Assembly: GCA_946406315.1 (NCBI GenBank)
Contig: CAMJKD010000005.1
Coordinates: 26,954-90,953 of the forward strand
Direction of reading: 5' to 3'
Length of the DNA stretch: 64,000 bases
Source of the DNA: an uncultured Candidatus Saccharibacteria bacterium
GTDB lineage: Bacteria; Patescibacteriota; Saccharimonadia; Saccharimonadales; Saccharimonadaceae
Below are positions 47,848 to 57,101 of this stretch, in pieces. Each line of letters starts with the position of its first letter. Positions within the stretch are counted from its first letter, which is position 1. Below the pieces are notes generated by a model, which did no database searches, had not been told where the DNA came from, and saw only the letters and a program-made list of their open reading frames with translations. Both the position numbers and the translations under genes were made by a program.

Positions 47848-48409
47848 ATCCTGCAATAGTTGTATGTTCGGACGACTCTAAGAGCTCGCCGTAGCTTTGC
47901 TCGATAGCTTTTCCCTTAACTTTTAAGACTCGGAAGGTTTCTACCAAATCATTAAAGGCCTCTTCGGGGTCGTCTTCGTCGGAAAGATTGGATTCGATGC
48001 GCCCATAATACCCAGGTAAGCCATCAACTTTATCGATAAACATATTAATAGTATCACCCATCGATAGCTCTTCGCGACGGCGACTAACTTCATATTTTAA
48101 TTCATACCCCAGCTGGTAAACAATATGTGCCGCCTCGGTGTAATCCTTTACTTGAGTAGAGTTAACAATATCGAGATGTTTATCCTCGAAATGGCGACGC
48201 AATACTAGAGCATAAATAGTTTTATCGGGCGCCTTAACAATAGTACGAAGCGAAAGGCGAGGCATAGAGCGATCGCGAGCATAGTTCTTCGGCACAAAAA
48301 TACGGTCATGCTGCCAATATGCCTCGGAAAATTTAAAGTTGATCTCTTCGAGTGTTTGGATGAAATCCGCACGACTCTGTAGCTTCATTTTGACGATAGA
48401 TTTTTTCAT
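47846..48409 (-). CDS. CYTH-like (triphosphate tunnel) domain protein
   Basis: A 187-residue protein. Alternating charged beta strands are suited to a CYTH barrel: SLRTIVKAPDKTIYALVLRR, then YELKYEVSRRREELSMGD, then INMFIDKVDGLPGYYGRIE, which resembles the K.R..Y.....I.LD.V.GLG.F.EIE order of class IV adenylate cyclases and thiamine-triphosphatase relatives. The N-terminal ExExK motif is not clear (KMKLQS), so activity is uncertain. It overlaps rnhA by ATGA. Confidence 0.6.
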   Translation of the reverse strand: MKKSIVKMKLQSRADFIQTLEEINFKFSEAYWQHDRIFVPKNYARDRSMPRLSLRTIVKAPDKTIYALVLRRHFEDKHLDIVNSTQVKDYTEAAHIVYQLGYELKYEVSRRREELSMGDTINMFIDKVDGLPGYYGRIESNLSDEDDPEEAFNDLVETFRVLKVKGKAIEQSYGELLESSEHTTIAG

Positions 48410-48822
48410 AAAGTGGCTCCTTCGCGGGCTTTATTTGCCCATTCGTCTGCGTACTCGTTGCCATCCGTTCCGACGTGCCCACGCGTCCATTCGAGGGTAA
48501 CTTCTGACTTTTCGAGATATAACGCATATAATTCCTGAACGAGCTCGAGATTCTTAATCTCGCCAGTTTTCTTTTTCCAACCGTTTTTCTGCCAACTAGC
48601 CGCCCACTTCGTGACGACGTTGACCCAAAATTCACTATCGGTGGAGATTTTATCACCCGCTTGAGCGAGTTTATAGGCAGCTATGAGGGCTCGCGCCTCC
48701 ATGCGAATATTAGTGGAGTTTTTTTCACTACCCAAAGCTACTGGTTTACCATCAAGAATAACGGCGTAACCACCTGGACCAGGGTTAGGACTCGCACTGC
48801 CATCTGTGAAATAGTGTGCCAT
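48406..48822 (-). CDS. rnhA: Ribonuclease HI
   Basis: A 138-residue RNase H1 that removes RNA from RNA-DNA hybrids during replication. The DEDD residues are present: YFTDGSASPNPGPGGYA (Asp), NIRMEARALIAA (Glu), ISTDSEFWV (Asp) and RGHVGTDGNEYADEWA (His/Asp). It lacks the basic protrusion in part. A TAAAAT lies 8 nt before the ATG, so any leader is very short. Confidence 0.95.
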   Translation of the reverse strand: MAHYFTDGSASPNPGPGGYAVILDGKPVALGSEKNSTNIRMEARALIAAYKLAQAGDKISTDSEFWVNVVTKWAASWQKNGWKKKTGEIKNLELVQELYALYLEKSEVTLEWTRGHVGTDGNEYADEWANKAREGATL

Positions 48823-48884
48823 ATATTGTTATTTTACCACAGTCTATTTGGCGCTACCTCTGATTAGTGTTAAAATATGACCAT

Positions 48885-48971
48885 GCCCGCGTGGCGGAAT
48901 TGGCAGACGCGCTAGCTTCAGGTGCTAGTGCCCCTATGGGCGTGCTGGTTCAACTCCAGTCGCGGGCACCA
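48885..48971 (+). tRNA. tRNA-Leu(CAG)
   Basis: Acceptor GCCCGCG/CGCGGGC, discriminator A and encoded CCA. Anticodon stem CTAGC/GCTAG with loop TTCAGGT gives CAG. A long variable arm (GCCCC..GGGCG) marks a class II tRNA. 87 nt. TAAAAT upstream near 48871. Confidence 0.95.
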
Positions 48972-48985
48972 TTAAGCAAGTTCAA

Positions 48986-49012
48986 AAAACACCCTTCCGA
49001 GAGGGTGTTTTT
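48986..49012. terminator. Terminator between tRNA-Leu and the pilin operon
   Basis: AAAACACCCT, TCCGAG, AGGGTGTTTT. It serves both converging transcripts. Confidence 0.85.
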
Positions 49013-49018
49013 AGTGTT

Positions 49019-50482
49019 TTAGTAATCAGCTGCGCTATTACAGGAAGCATCGTTAATCTTCGTCGAGCCAGCTTCAGTTGCGCTGTTGTCGCGGATTGTT
49101 TCACGAGATTTACAGTTGGCGGTAGTGACATAGAAACTCTTGGAGATGTTACCATCTGTCGGATCGTAAGCGGCAAGAGCGAAGTTGGCGAGTGGGAAAT
49201 TCGAGTCCGTAAGCTCAATGCGTGCTTCGACGCGACGGAAGAGGTCATTTGCGCGTCCGGTTGAATCTACTACAGCTTGCGATCCATCAAAGTACACATT
49301 AGAACAGTTGCCGGGTTCGAAGATGCTCTTAGTATGGTCGTCACATCTCTTCATTTCTACACTAACCTCTGTTTTAGGTTCACCGTAAGGCAAATTAAGT
49401 ACTAAGAAGAAGGTCTCGTCATTACGTTGATCTACGGAGGTCGTTTTTGGCATCGGAACGCGGACGTCAGCTACACACGCATAACCATTACCCCATTCGA
49501 TATTATTTTCGTAATTACAATAGACATCCATAGGGTTATTTTGCGATTTCGTAGCACTAGTAACGAACGGATTGCCATCGATATGGTTAGAATAATTATT
49601 GTTGTCAGTAATCAAGTTCGAAGCTTTGAGTGAAGTATTTTTAGATGGTCTAAATAGAATTGTGCCACGATTTGTTCGGTCAGAAGCAGTATCGCTTGAA
49701 TAGAATTCACTCGTCTTAAAGCTAGGGGCAGTCTGAATCAGAGTAGTTTGAAGAGTGGTCGGAACGCTAGGTTTCTGATTAAACCAGTTAGCGTAATCGA
49801 GGGCGGGGAGAAAACCGTTATTTGTCCTGATAGTACCCATCATCTTACTGCCAGAAGTATCAAATGAGAAATAGCTAGAATCGATGATGCCGCTAGTATT
49901 ATTAACCGCCGAAAGGTCAGCACGACTAAACCAGCTAATCAAAAGGCGATTAACAGAAGTTGCCTTGTCGTTATCGCCAGTACGAAGTGGAATGATTTTA
50001 GTAGGATTGTTTTTGGTAAGAGTAGCAATAAAGTCTTTGCTTTTACGAGATACTTTGACACAAGTATAAGCTTGGTTATAGGCTTTGGAGGAATCCTCAC
50101 CGCCAGTGCTAATTGAAGTTTCTGGACTATTGCCGTCATCCGTATCTGTGACAGAATACCCCAGTAGTTTTGGTACTAAGTCGCAATCTTGAGAGTTCGT
50201 GAGGCTATTCATGTCGCCACTAAAAGCAGCGGTATATTCCGGCGGACAATTGCCCGATGCTAAACAGTTTTGGTACTTAATCAAGACGATTTTTGCATCT
50301 TCAATGCCAGCTAACGCCGAGTTGTAGGCGGATTGAGAGAGGCTATAATTGGTCGTACGCGTAGATTCGGAAAGCATTAGTCTAATAAAGCTCAATGCGA
50401 TAACGCTTAAAAGTGTTGCAGTAAAGATTACTACATAAATTGCCGATGCGCCTTTTCGTGTCTTGATTTGTCCACTTGACAT
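49019..50482 (-). CDS. PilX-like type IV pilus-associated protein
   Basis: A 487-residue protein. A basic N-terminus is followed by a hydrophobic helix with Glu at its end (ASAIYVVIFTATLLSVIALS, then FIRLMLSES), like PilX N-terminal domains, which lack the classic G/FTLIE cleavage site. The rest is a secreted Ser/Asn/Asp-rich domain with several cysteines. It is the last of four minor-pilin genes and has GAGAGG upstream of its ATG. It probably sits at the pilus tip or initiates assembly. Confidence 0.8.
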   Translation of the reverse strand: MSSGQIKTRKGASAIYVVIFTATLLSVIALSFIRLMLSESTRTTNYSLSQSAYNSALAGIEDAKIVLIKYQNCLASGNCPPEYTAAFSGDMNSLTNSQDCDLVPKLLGYSVTDTDDGNSPETSISTGGEDSSKAYNQAYTCVKVSRKSKDFIATLTKNNPTKIIPLRTGDNDKATSVNRLLISWFSRADLSAVNNTSGIIDSSYFSFDTSGSKMMGTIRTNNGFLPALDYANWFNQKPSVPTTLQTTLIQTAPSFKTSEFYSSDTASDRTNRGTILFRPSKNTSLKASNLITDNNNYSNHIDGNPFVTSATKSQNNPMDVYCNYENNIEWGNGYACVADVRVPMPKTTSVDQRNDETFFLVLNLPYGEPKTEVSVEMKRCDDHTKSIFEPGNCSNVYFDGSQAVVDSTGRANDLFRRVEARIELTDSNFPLANFALAAYDPTDGNISKSFYVTTANCKSRETIRDNSATEAGSTKINDASCNSAADY

Positions 50483-50497
50483 ATTACCTCTCTTTTA

Positions 50498-51325
50498 TTA
50501 TTTTTCAATATCCCTTCCAGTTGCACGAACCGAAAAATTAAATTTATTAACCGAACAGTAATTAAAGTCTAAACTAGTAGCCTCCGTGTCTTCTTCGCTA
50601 GTATATGTTTTATCTTTGCCGGTGCAGAAATTTCCGTTCGACTGAACATTAACGCCACCAGCTAGAGTCGCAATAATAAACGAACCAGAATAGAAAATTT
50701 GACTTGTTCGCCTATTTTGCATAGCCGGCAGAATCGAGAAGTCGTAGAGAACTAAATCGTTTTCATCTTTATTGATTAGTACTGTCACGTCTTTATCGTC
50801 TGCCGTATAATTATTGCCCGCAGGTGGAATAAGCGCTGCGCCGGTGCCGTGATTGCAAACGCTACGGTTGCCATCTGGGATGCGAGCGAGACGGTGGACT
50901 TGGCCGTTAATTTTCAATGCCGTGGTTGGAGTAACGCCATCATTGATAGATTCAATAGTTGGCGCAGTATTCCAAATATATGAATATTGCCCTGTACAGA
51001 AAACGCCGCTAGCCTGTACCGAGAAACCGTTGCGGTCGACAGTTAGCTCGTTATAATAATCAGCCCATGATTTTTTAATTGCAGTATCAGTGATGGCGTC
51101 AGCGCCAGGTTCGGGCATAACTTTATTTGTAACTGGAGAACTTGCAATCACACGAGATAAATCGCTAACAATGTCGCGCCCAACGCTATTAACGGCGCGC
51201 ATCGCTAAGCCTTTTTTATATATCTCTATAATGCGAATAGTGAGAGCTGCTATACTAATCAGCATTACCGCAAGTATAGTGGTAGCTAGCATAAATTCGA
51301 TAATAGTAAAGGCTTTCTTTCTCAT
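50498..51325 (-). CDS. Type IV minor prepilin (PilW/GspJ-like)
   Basis: A 275-residue prepilin. The N-terminal methylation motif is KAFTIIEFMLATTILAVM (cleavage before F, with Glu at +5), then a hydrophobic helix and a globular domain with Cys residues near the end. The first codons overlap the end of the preceding pilin gene by ATGA. It belongs to the minor-pilin operon that primes pilus assembly. Confidence 0.9.
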   Translation of the reverse strand: MRKKAFTIIEFMLATTILAVMLISIAALTIRIIEIYKKGLAMRAVNSVGRDIVSDLSRVIASSPVTNKVMPEPGADAITDTAIKKSWADYYNELTVDRNGFSVQASGVFCTGQYSYIWNTAPTIESINDGVTPTTALKINGQVHRLARIPDGNRSVCNHGTGAALIPPAGNNYTADDKDVTVLINKDENDLVLYDFSILPAMQNRRTSQIFYSGSFIIATLAGGVNVQSNGNFCTGKDKTYTSEEDTEATSLDFNYCSVNKFNFSVRATGRDIEK

Positions 51326-52110
51326 TGATCCGCAACCTCTGGATTATATAGACGCATAATAGTAGTAATCGTTGAAGCCGATTTAGACCCTACGCTATGC
51401 CAACAAGTATGAATATAGAAATCATAATATTTAGATTTAGATAGATTTACTTCATTCTCCCCTACTGCCACGATATAGATGCCTTGAGGGTTTCTAATAC
51501 GATTAAAAACTCTTTTCTCAACTAAAGAGCCTTCCGAGCTAGTGCCAGAGCTCTTGCCGCCCGACGATCTAGATGTCGTTCCGCCGACCTGATAGATAAT
51601 ACGTGGATAAATGGAGGCCTCTTGGTTCGTGTCAAACGACGTATAAAGAACGTCACTAACGGAGCTGGCGTAAAGACTATTATCATAATTAGAGTCAGTA
51701 TCGGGAAGAACGGCGCGCGAGTTAACGATGAAGGGTTTATAGGCGGATATATTTTGATAAATCTTATGGCAGTTATTGTCGTTATTATTTACATCAAAAT
51801 AATCAGTGCTAATTGCGCTTGGCGCAAGGGCTCGGTTTTTAATTGAATCCCAAATATTCGCAAATTTACTACCAGTCGTGCTATATTGGCGCTCCGAAAC
51901 GTAACCTTGATGAAGATAACGCAATGCTTCAGCCTGGGCATCTATTTCGTTACGAGCCATTGTATATTCAAGTGTACGTTGAGCGTTATTGACGCCAGAA
52001 TTGATGAGATTAACCGTCATAATTGCGATAACGGAGAAGACGGCTAGAGACATCATTACTTCAATAATAGTGTCGCCATGCAGAGTTTGCTTTTGGTTTA
52101 CTTTGCGCAT
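51322..52110 (-). CDS. Type IV minor prepilin (PilV/GspI-like)
   Basis: A 262-residue protein with a prepilin-like helix GDTIIEVMMSLAVFSVIAIM after a short basic leader; the usual aromatic at the cleavage site is replaced (G-D-T). The body carries a Ser/Gly-rich loop (SRSSGGKSSGTSSEG) and two cysteines. It overlaps the upstream pilin by 13 bp and the downstream pilin by ATGA. Confidence 0.88.
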   Translation of the reverse strand: MRKVNQKQTLHGDTIIEVMMSLAVFSVIAIMTVNLINSGVNNAQRTLEYTMARNEIDAQAEALRYLHQGYVSERQYSTTGSKFANIWDSIKNRALAPSAISTDYFDVNNNDNNCHKIYQNISAYKPFIVNSRAVLPDTDSNYDNSLYASSVSDVLYTSFDTNQEASIYPRIIYQVGGTTSRSSGGKSSGTSSEGSLVEKRVFNRIRNPQGIYIVAVGENEVNLSKSKYYDFYIHTCWHSVGSKSASTITTIMRLYNPEVADQ

Positions 52111-53096
52111 TGCTCACCCGCTTCCTGAGAGTCAGCATTAATCAGTTGGACTGCACTTTGTCCGGAACCGTTATGGAGGACTTTAATCATACGTTGATGC
52201 CCGTTGTATGCCTGAGCACTACCAGTATTTATACATATGCTTAAATCTGTATCATTTTTAAAATTATCGCTAGTTATTTCGTCATTAATGCCATACTTAT
52301 TTAAATTTGAAGATGAGTATGCCATACCGCTGCCGTTATTCTCGTTATTCATAGCTTCATAATCAATCGCATTGGTACCGTCGGTTATATAATCGCCCCA
52401 AACATAAGTACGAATCGCACCATCGCGTGGCGACCTGAAGATTAATAAGGTCGCTTTTAGGTCGTTGTCGTTTCGATCTACTAGCTTTACACCCCATTTA
52501 ATCGTATGCGTAGTAAGATTATCGGCCGTATGAATATAGCAGTCCGCAGTACTGCCCTTATGTGGACAGTGCACGGCGACATTGTTTGCTTTAGCGACGG
52601 TTCTTAATATATCGAGGTCATTAAGATTTTCTGGAAAATCAGTGCCGTCAATTTCGGCCTGTTTCGCCATAGTGTTATAATCGCGACCAATTAATTCAGA
52701 GGTCTGAATCGTGTTCTTTTGACCGTCCAATACAACTACTGCGCCATATACGACACAGTTAGTGCGCCCACGATAAGAAATTGATTTCGATTTACTATTA
52801 GCAACGGAATTATAGTAAGATGCAGCATCACCGCCAGCAATATCTGAGGAAACTAACGCATAACAGCTCGAATCTTGCACTTTAGTACGCGTACTAATAT
52901 GGATATCAGACACGAAAGAGTATTGGTTTTGGAGAATATCCGCAACATCCTCGACGGCATCGTTGTAACGTTGGCGAGATATGTTACTGCCTAGGCCAAC
53001 TAAAACTCCAGACAGGAGCAGTCCCGTAAGCGCCAAAAACAGCATCACTTCTATAATCGTGAAACCAACCCTAATAGACTTTGCGTCTTTTTGCAT
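52098..53096 (-). CDS. Type IV minor prepilin (FimT/GspH-like)
   Basis: A 332-residue prepilin with motif VGFTIIEVMLFLALTGLLLS and cysteine-containing globular domain. I start it at the ATG at 53096 (MQKDAKS) and not at an in-frame ATG 27 bp upstream, because TATAAT (53103-53108) ends exactly 6 nt before it. It is the first gene of the minor-pilin operon, read from a leaderless mRNA. No pilus motor genes are in this window. Confidence 0.9.
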   Translation of the reverse strand: MQKDAKSIRVGFTIIEVMLFLALTGLLLSGVLVGLGSNISRQRYNDAVEDVADILQNQYSFVSDIHISTRTKVQDSSCYALVSSDIAGGDAASYYNSVANSKSKSISYRGRTNCVVYGAVVVLDGQKNTIQTSELIGRDYNTMAKQAEIDGTDFPENLNDLDILRTVAKANNVAVHCPHKGSTADCYIHTADNLTTHTIKWGVKLVDRNDNDLKATLLIFRSPRDGAIRTYVWGDYITDGTNAIDYEAMNNENNGSGMAYSSSNLNKYGINDEITSDNFKNDTDLSICINTGSAQAYNGHQRMIKVLHNGSGQSAVQLINADSQEAGEQCAK

Positions 53097-53102
53097 ACTT
53101 CT

Positions 53103-53108
53103 ATTATA
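53103..53108 (-). promoter_or_regulatory. -10 box of the leaderless minor-pilin promoter
   Basis: TATAAT, AGAAGT, ATG on the minus strand. It lies within the longer alternative ORF, so it excludes the upstream start. Confidence 0.6.
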
Positions 53109-53185
53109 CAATAACATAAGCATTTTCGATACTTTTCATGCCTATATAATCTTGTTATAGAAGCTATTATAAAAGAGAAATTGGT

Positions 53186-54703
53186 TTATTTTGCGTATTC
53201 AATGGCGCGAGTTTCGCGAATAACATTTACCTTAACGACGCCCGGATATTGCATGGTAGCCTCAATCTTGTCGGCAATATCACGTGCAAGTTTAAGGGCG
53301 GATAAATCATCAATTTGCTTCGGCTCAACAATAACGCGTATCTCACGACCAGCCGAGATAGCATAAGCTTTATCGATGCCCTGGAAACTAGTAGCAACAT
53401 TTTCAAGAGCCTTCATGCGTTCGGCGAAGTTTTCAGCAGAAATATTACGGGCGCCAGGACGAGCGGCCGAGATAGCGTCAACAATCTTAACAATAACAGC
53501 CTCTGGAGTCGTAGGTTCAATATCTTCGTGATGAGCGGCAATTGCATGGACAATTTCATCTTTCATGCCAAACTTCTTAGCTAATTCGGCACCAATATCG
53601 GCATGCTTACCTTCAATCTTATGCGTAACAGCCTTGCCCATATCGTGAAGAAGTGTAGCGGTCTTAGCAATATTCACGTCGGCACCAATTTCTTCAGCAA
53701 TCATACCCGCCATGTGCGCCATTTCAATAGAATGGAGTAGAACATTCTGACCATAGCTAGTGCGAAACTTTAGCTCGCCAAGAAGATGAAGAATTTCGGA
53801 CGGAATACCAATAACACCAACTTCACGGGCAGCATCTTCGCCAGCACGGACGACTTCTTTTTCGATTTCGCGCTCTGCTTTTGCGACGGCATCTTCAATA
53901 CTAGACGGATTAATGCGACCGTCCTTCATGAGGCGCTCAAGCGCATAACGCGCGACTTGACGACGAATTGGATCAAAGCTACTAAGAACTACCATGCCTG
54001 GAGTGTCATCGACAAGAACATCAACACCGGTAGCGTGCTGGAGAGCCTGAATATTACGACCCTCCTTACCAATAATTCGGCCTTTCATATCGTCGTCTGG
54101 GAGTTTAAGGCTAGTAACAGTGCGGTCGGCGGTAACTTCTGACGACATACGCTCCATCGCAGTTAACAACATCGCTTCGGCAGTTTCGTCGATGTGATCA
54201 TTATAAGCTTTTTGCTCTTTGACCATAAGCTCGGCTAGATCGTTCTTAATATCGCGCTCAGTCATTGCAATCAGCTTATCCTTTGCGTCTTTCTTGCTGA
54301 GTCCAGCGATTTTTTCTAGCTTATCTTGCGCCTTAGTACGGATGGCACGAACTTCATCTTTGAGCTCTTCGATTTCGCCTTCTTGTTTGCGTAAATTTTC
54401 GGAGCGCTTATCGAGTTGATCAAGTTTTTTATCAAGCAACGTTTCGCGCTCGGCAAGGCGATTCTCGGTCTTTTTCCATTCTTTGCGATGCTCATTCTCT
54501 TCGCGCTGAGCCTTGTCGTTAATGCTAGAAGCTTCCTTTTTCGCATTAAGCACAATTTCTGACGCTTCGTGCTTAGCTTTGCGAATTAGTTCATCGGCTT
54601 TGTTCTTTCCCCCATTTTCTTTGTTCTTATTTACGGCATAAAAACCACCAACGCCAGCCCCAGCACCTAGGACTAACCCGGCGATAAGTAAACCTATCTC
54701 CAT
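53186..54703 (-). CDS. rny: Ribonuclease Y
   Basis: A 505-residue membrane-anchored endonuclease that starts mRNA decay. It has an N-terminal membrane helix (LLIAGLVLGAGAGVGGFYAV), a long coiled coil (about 30-175), a KH domain with GRIIGKEGRNIQALQ and an HD domain with LLHDMGKAVTH and AAHHEDIEP. The length is normal. AGAGGG before the ATG supports the start. In an organism with many leaderless mRNAs it would be a main decay enzyme. Confidence 0.97.
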   Translation of the reverse strand: MEIGLLIAGLVLGAGAGVGGFYAVNKNKENGGKNKADELIRKAKHEASEIVLNAKKEASSINDKAQREENEHRKEWKKTENRLAERETLLDKKLDQLDKRSENLRKQEGEIEELKDEVRAIRTKAQDKLEKIAGLSKKDAKDKLIAMTERDIKNDLAELMVKEQKAYNDHIDETAEAMLLTAMERMSSEVTADRTVTSLKLPDDDMKGRIIGKEGRNIQALQHATGVDVLVDDTPGMVVLSSFDPIRRQVARYALERLMKDGRINPSSIEDAVAKAEREIEKEVVRAGEDAAREVGVIGIPSEILHLLGELKFRTSYGQNVLLHSIEMAHMAGMIAEEIGADVNIAKTATLLHDMGKAVTHKIEGKHADIGAELAKKFGMKDEIVHAIAAHHEDIEPTTPEAVIVKIVDAISAARPGARNISAENFAERMKALENVATSFQGIDKAYAISAGREIRVIVEPKQIDDLSALKLARDIADKIEATMQYPGVVKVNVIRETRAIEYAK

Positions 54704-54831
54704 ATTCCCTCTTTCTTTCTATACGCAGCCAAATATCAATATTCAAGATGAAGGTGCGTATATCAATATAATTAAATAAATATCGTGAAATTAAACGGTA
54801 ACTTATACCTGTAATAATTGTATCACAGAGA

Positions 54832-55164
54832 TTACTTTCTTGGAGGTGTAATATTTGCGAGACGACCGTATTCGGGCAAAATTAATTCAACTTTTTCGCC
54901 ACGATGATTATATAAAGGCACTTTTAATTGATCCGCGAGCGTATTTACGACTGTTGCGCCGATTCTGAGTCCAGTAAAACTACCAGGTCCAGACATGAAA
55001 GTAATTTCCTCGATATCTCGCCAGTCTTTGCCATTTTCAATGAGCTTATCGTGAATAAATTTATGCAAATGTTTGGCTAAATCACGCCCAGATTCCCATA
55101 CATAGCTTTTATTATCCAGCTTCATGATAGTTTTCGGTTGTGAAGTATCTAAATATAGTTTCAT
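54832..55164 (-). CDS. tsaB: Short TsaB-like protein
   Basis: A 110-residue protein with only the N-terminal half of TsaB (usual length about 220). The block ITFMSGPGSFTGLRIGATV is the TsaB signature. TsaB is the scaffold for TsaD in t6A tRNA modification; this half carries the dimer interface. It overlaps tsaE by ATGA. The shortening may be normal for this reduced lineage. It follows rny on the same strand after a 130-bp gap. Confidence 0.88.
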   Translation of the reverse strand: MKLYLDTSQPKTIMKLDNKSYVWESGRDLAKHLHKFIHDKLIENGKDWRDIEEITFMSGPGSFTGLRIGATVVNTLADQLKVPLYNHRGEKVELILPEYGRLANITPPRK

Positions 55165-55565
55165 TTTTCTACTAGCTCTCGCGTTTTTTCATCAATATAC
55201 TTAATATCAATAGTTTTACGTTCTTTCGGAAGAACGTTTTGCACACTTTGCCCCCACTCAATAATTGTTATTGCCTGGGGATCGGAAATTGCTTCGGCAA
55301 GATCTTCGGACATAATGCCAGGATCGGAAAGACGATAGAAATCATAATGAATGAGATGATATTTTTTGCCAGCATATTCTTTTGAGAGCGTAAAAGACGG
55401 TGATGTCACTTCTGTCGTAACACCCAAACCACGCGCAATGCCGCGCGTAAGTGTAGTTTTGCCAACCCCAACATCGCCCAGCAGTTCGATAATAACAGGT
55501 GCCTTGAGCGTTCGTCCGAGTTTTTCGCCATATTTAAGCATTTCCGTTTCGGAATGGACTAACAT
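55161..55565 (-). CDS. tsaE: tRNA t6A biosynthesis ATPase TsaE
   Basis: A 134-residue ATPase that resets the TsaBD complex. Walker A is GDVGVGKTTLTRGIARGLG, followed by TSPSFTLSKEY and IHYDFYRL. The length is normal. The start is set by TAAAAT ending 6 nt upstream. The comEC frame ends inside this promoter region (7-bp overlap with tsaE). Confidence 0.94.
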   Translation of the reverse strand: MLVHSETEMLKYGEKLGRTLKAPVIIELLGDVGVGKTTLTRGIARGLGVTTEVTSPSFTLSKEYAGKKYHLIHYDFYRLSDPGIMSEDLAEAISDPQAITIIEWGQSVQNVLPKERKTIDIKYIDEKTRELVEK

Positions 55566-57034
55566 GAATATATTTTACCATATTTTGGAGATTTATCTAT
55601 GGCTAAACGAGGTTGGTATGAGTAATTTGTGCGCCGTTTTAAAGTATAAATAATCAGGATGACAGGAACATATAACAGAAAGCAGAGTGGGGTTTGAGCA
55701 GGAATACTCATAACAGCCCATTTAATACTACTAAGCCAATTAATAACTCCTATTTGATAAGACAGAAGCAGCCGATTAGCGATGATGAAAGGTGAAAGCT
55801 GGAGGGGACATACTCCAACAAAAAAGGTCAGCGCCATAATTGTCGAGATGGGCGGCGTAATAAGAAGATTTGACACTATACTAACAATTGAAACTTGCCC
55901 AAAAGTATAAATACACAACGGTAAACAAGCGAGTTGAGCCGAAACAGCGGCAATAATCATACTAGCCAGCCAACCTGGCGCTTTTTGTCCATAGAAAAAC
56001 GCCTGTAATACTGGAGTAATAAGCAAGATTCCAGCAAAAGACAGAAACGACAGCTGCCACGCAAGATTAACAACAAAATTGGGATTCATTAAGATTGAAA
56101 GAGTTGCAGCGTAGAGCAATAACCGTCCTGGATGGATTTTTCGACCAAAATACTGCACAAAAAGCGACATAGCGGAAACAGCACCGGCTCGCACAAGACT
56201 AGAACTAAAACCAGTCATCGAAATAAAGGCTACAATTAATATGCCAGCGAAGAAATATCCAGCAAAACGAGAGATCTTTCCCATGATTTTTCTAGCAAAA
56301 TCAACAAGAATAGACAGACAGAAACCGGAGGCTACTACAATATGAGATAAACCAACTATCTTAAGTCGTTCTTTAAGCTGATTACTGAGGGATTTTTCAC
56401 CCATCAAAAAACCGAGAGCTAAATTAGACGAATCATCATCTCCAAGTGATTGATGGATTTTTCAGATAAAACGATCACGAATTAACAATGCGTAATCTGG
56501 CGGATTAGGCTTACTGACCGAAATTAGTCGAGGATGATAAAACGACAAAACATAGTCACCGAAGCCAGAACGGGGACTACCCCTAATCGTAATCGTGTCT
56601 GATCGATTAATATTCTTAAACTCCCCTGCCAAAATTGCATATGCTTGACTTTTTATATTATCTGTGGTATAATTAGGTTGTATATCATCAATAACTAAAT
56701 GCGTCTGATTTTTCTTAAATTCTGGCTTTTCTGAAACCGTGGCGACAAATGTAAAATCGCGACCAATCAGTGTGGTGGCGATTTTTCGATTGTAAACGAC
56801 GACGCTGGCGCGCGCAAAGCCAAAAATTAACCCGGCCAAAAGCGAGAACAGAATACGTGGATAGGATGAGATAGCGATAGAAAGGATGGTTAATCCAATT
56901 GCAATAACAATAGGGAGATAGCCAGAGATGATTCACGAAAAAGAAAGGGCAAAAATACTCCCAGCAATAAAACCAAAGCCTACCCCAAGTGGCACGAATG
57001 ACGAATGAATTGTAAAACGGGTTTTCTGCTGCAT
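55559..57034 (-). pseudogene. comEC: comEC frame interrupted by two in-frame TGA codons
   Basis: One continuous 492-codon frame runs from ATG at 57034 to TAG at 55559. It has the ComEC order: N-terminal membrane helices, a DUF4131-like domain (VVVYNRKIATTLIGRDFTFV), then the Competence domain (GLSHIVVASGF, FSSSLVRAGAV, WQLSFLSFAGILLITP). ComEC is the channel for DNA uptake. The frame is broken only at 56933-56935 (..LSFS-TGA-IISGY..) and 56462-56464 (..RDRFI-TGA-KIHQS..). No frameshift is present and the sequence is otherwise well kept. Two nonsense mutations, sequencing error or UGA readthrough are possible. It lacks a beta-lactamase-like C-terminal domain, as in other short ComEC forms. Confidence 0.85.
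55572..55577 (-). promoter_or_regulatory. -10 box of a leaderless promoter (tsaE)
   Basis: TGGTAAAAT, ATATTC, ATG. Extended -10 with 6-nt spacing. Confidence 0.55.
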
Positions 57035-57089
57035 ATATTTAGTCTATTAGAATCTTTTCCAAGAATAAAACACAAGCATAAACATCTGT

Positions 57090-57095
57090 TATACT
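57090..57095 (+). promoter_or_regulatory. -10 box of the LtaS-like gene
   Basis: TGTTATACT, then ATGGTA, then GTG. The six-base rule points to the GTG at 57102 as start, since the ATG at 57096 would lie upstream of the transcription start. Confidence 0.55.
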
Positions 57096-57101
57096 ATGGT
57101 A

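Noticed and set aside
55559..57034. Genome-wide recoding of UGA (as in Gracilibacteria/SR1)
   Set aside because: Long genes such as nrdD, ftsH, gatB and the 1575-residue adhesin read through with standard stops and have no internal UGA; several genes end in UGA.
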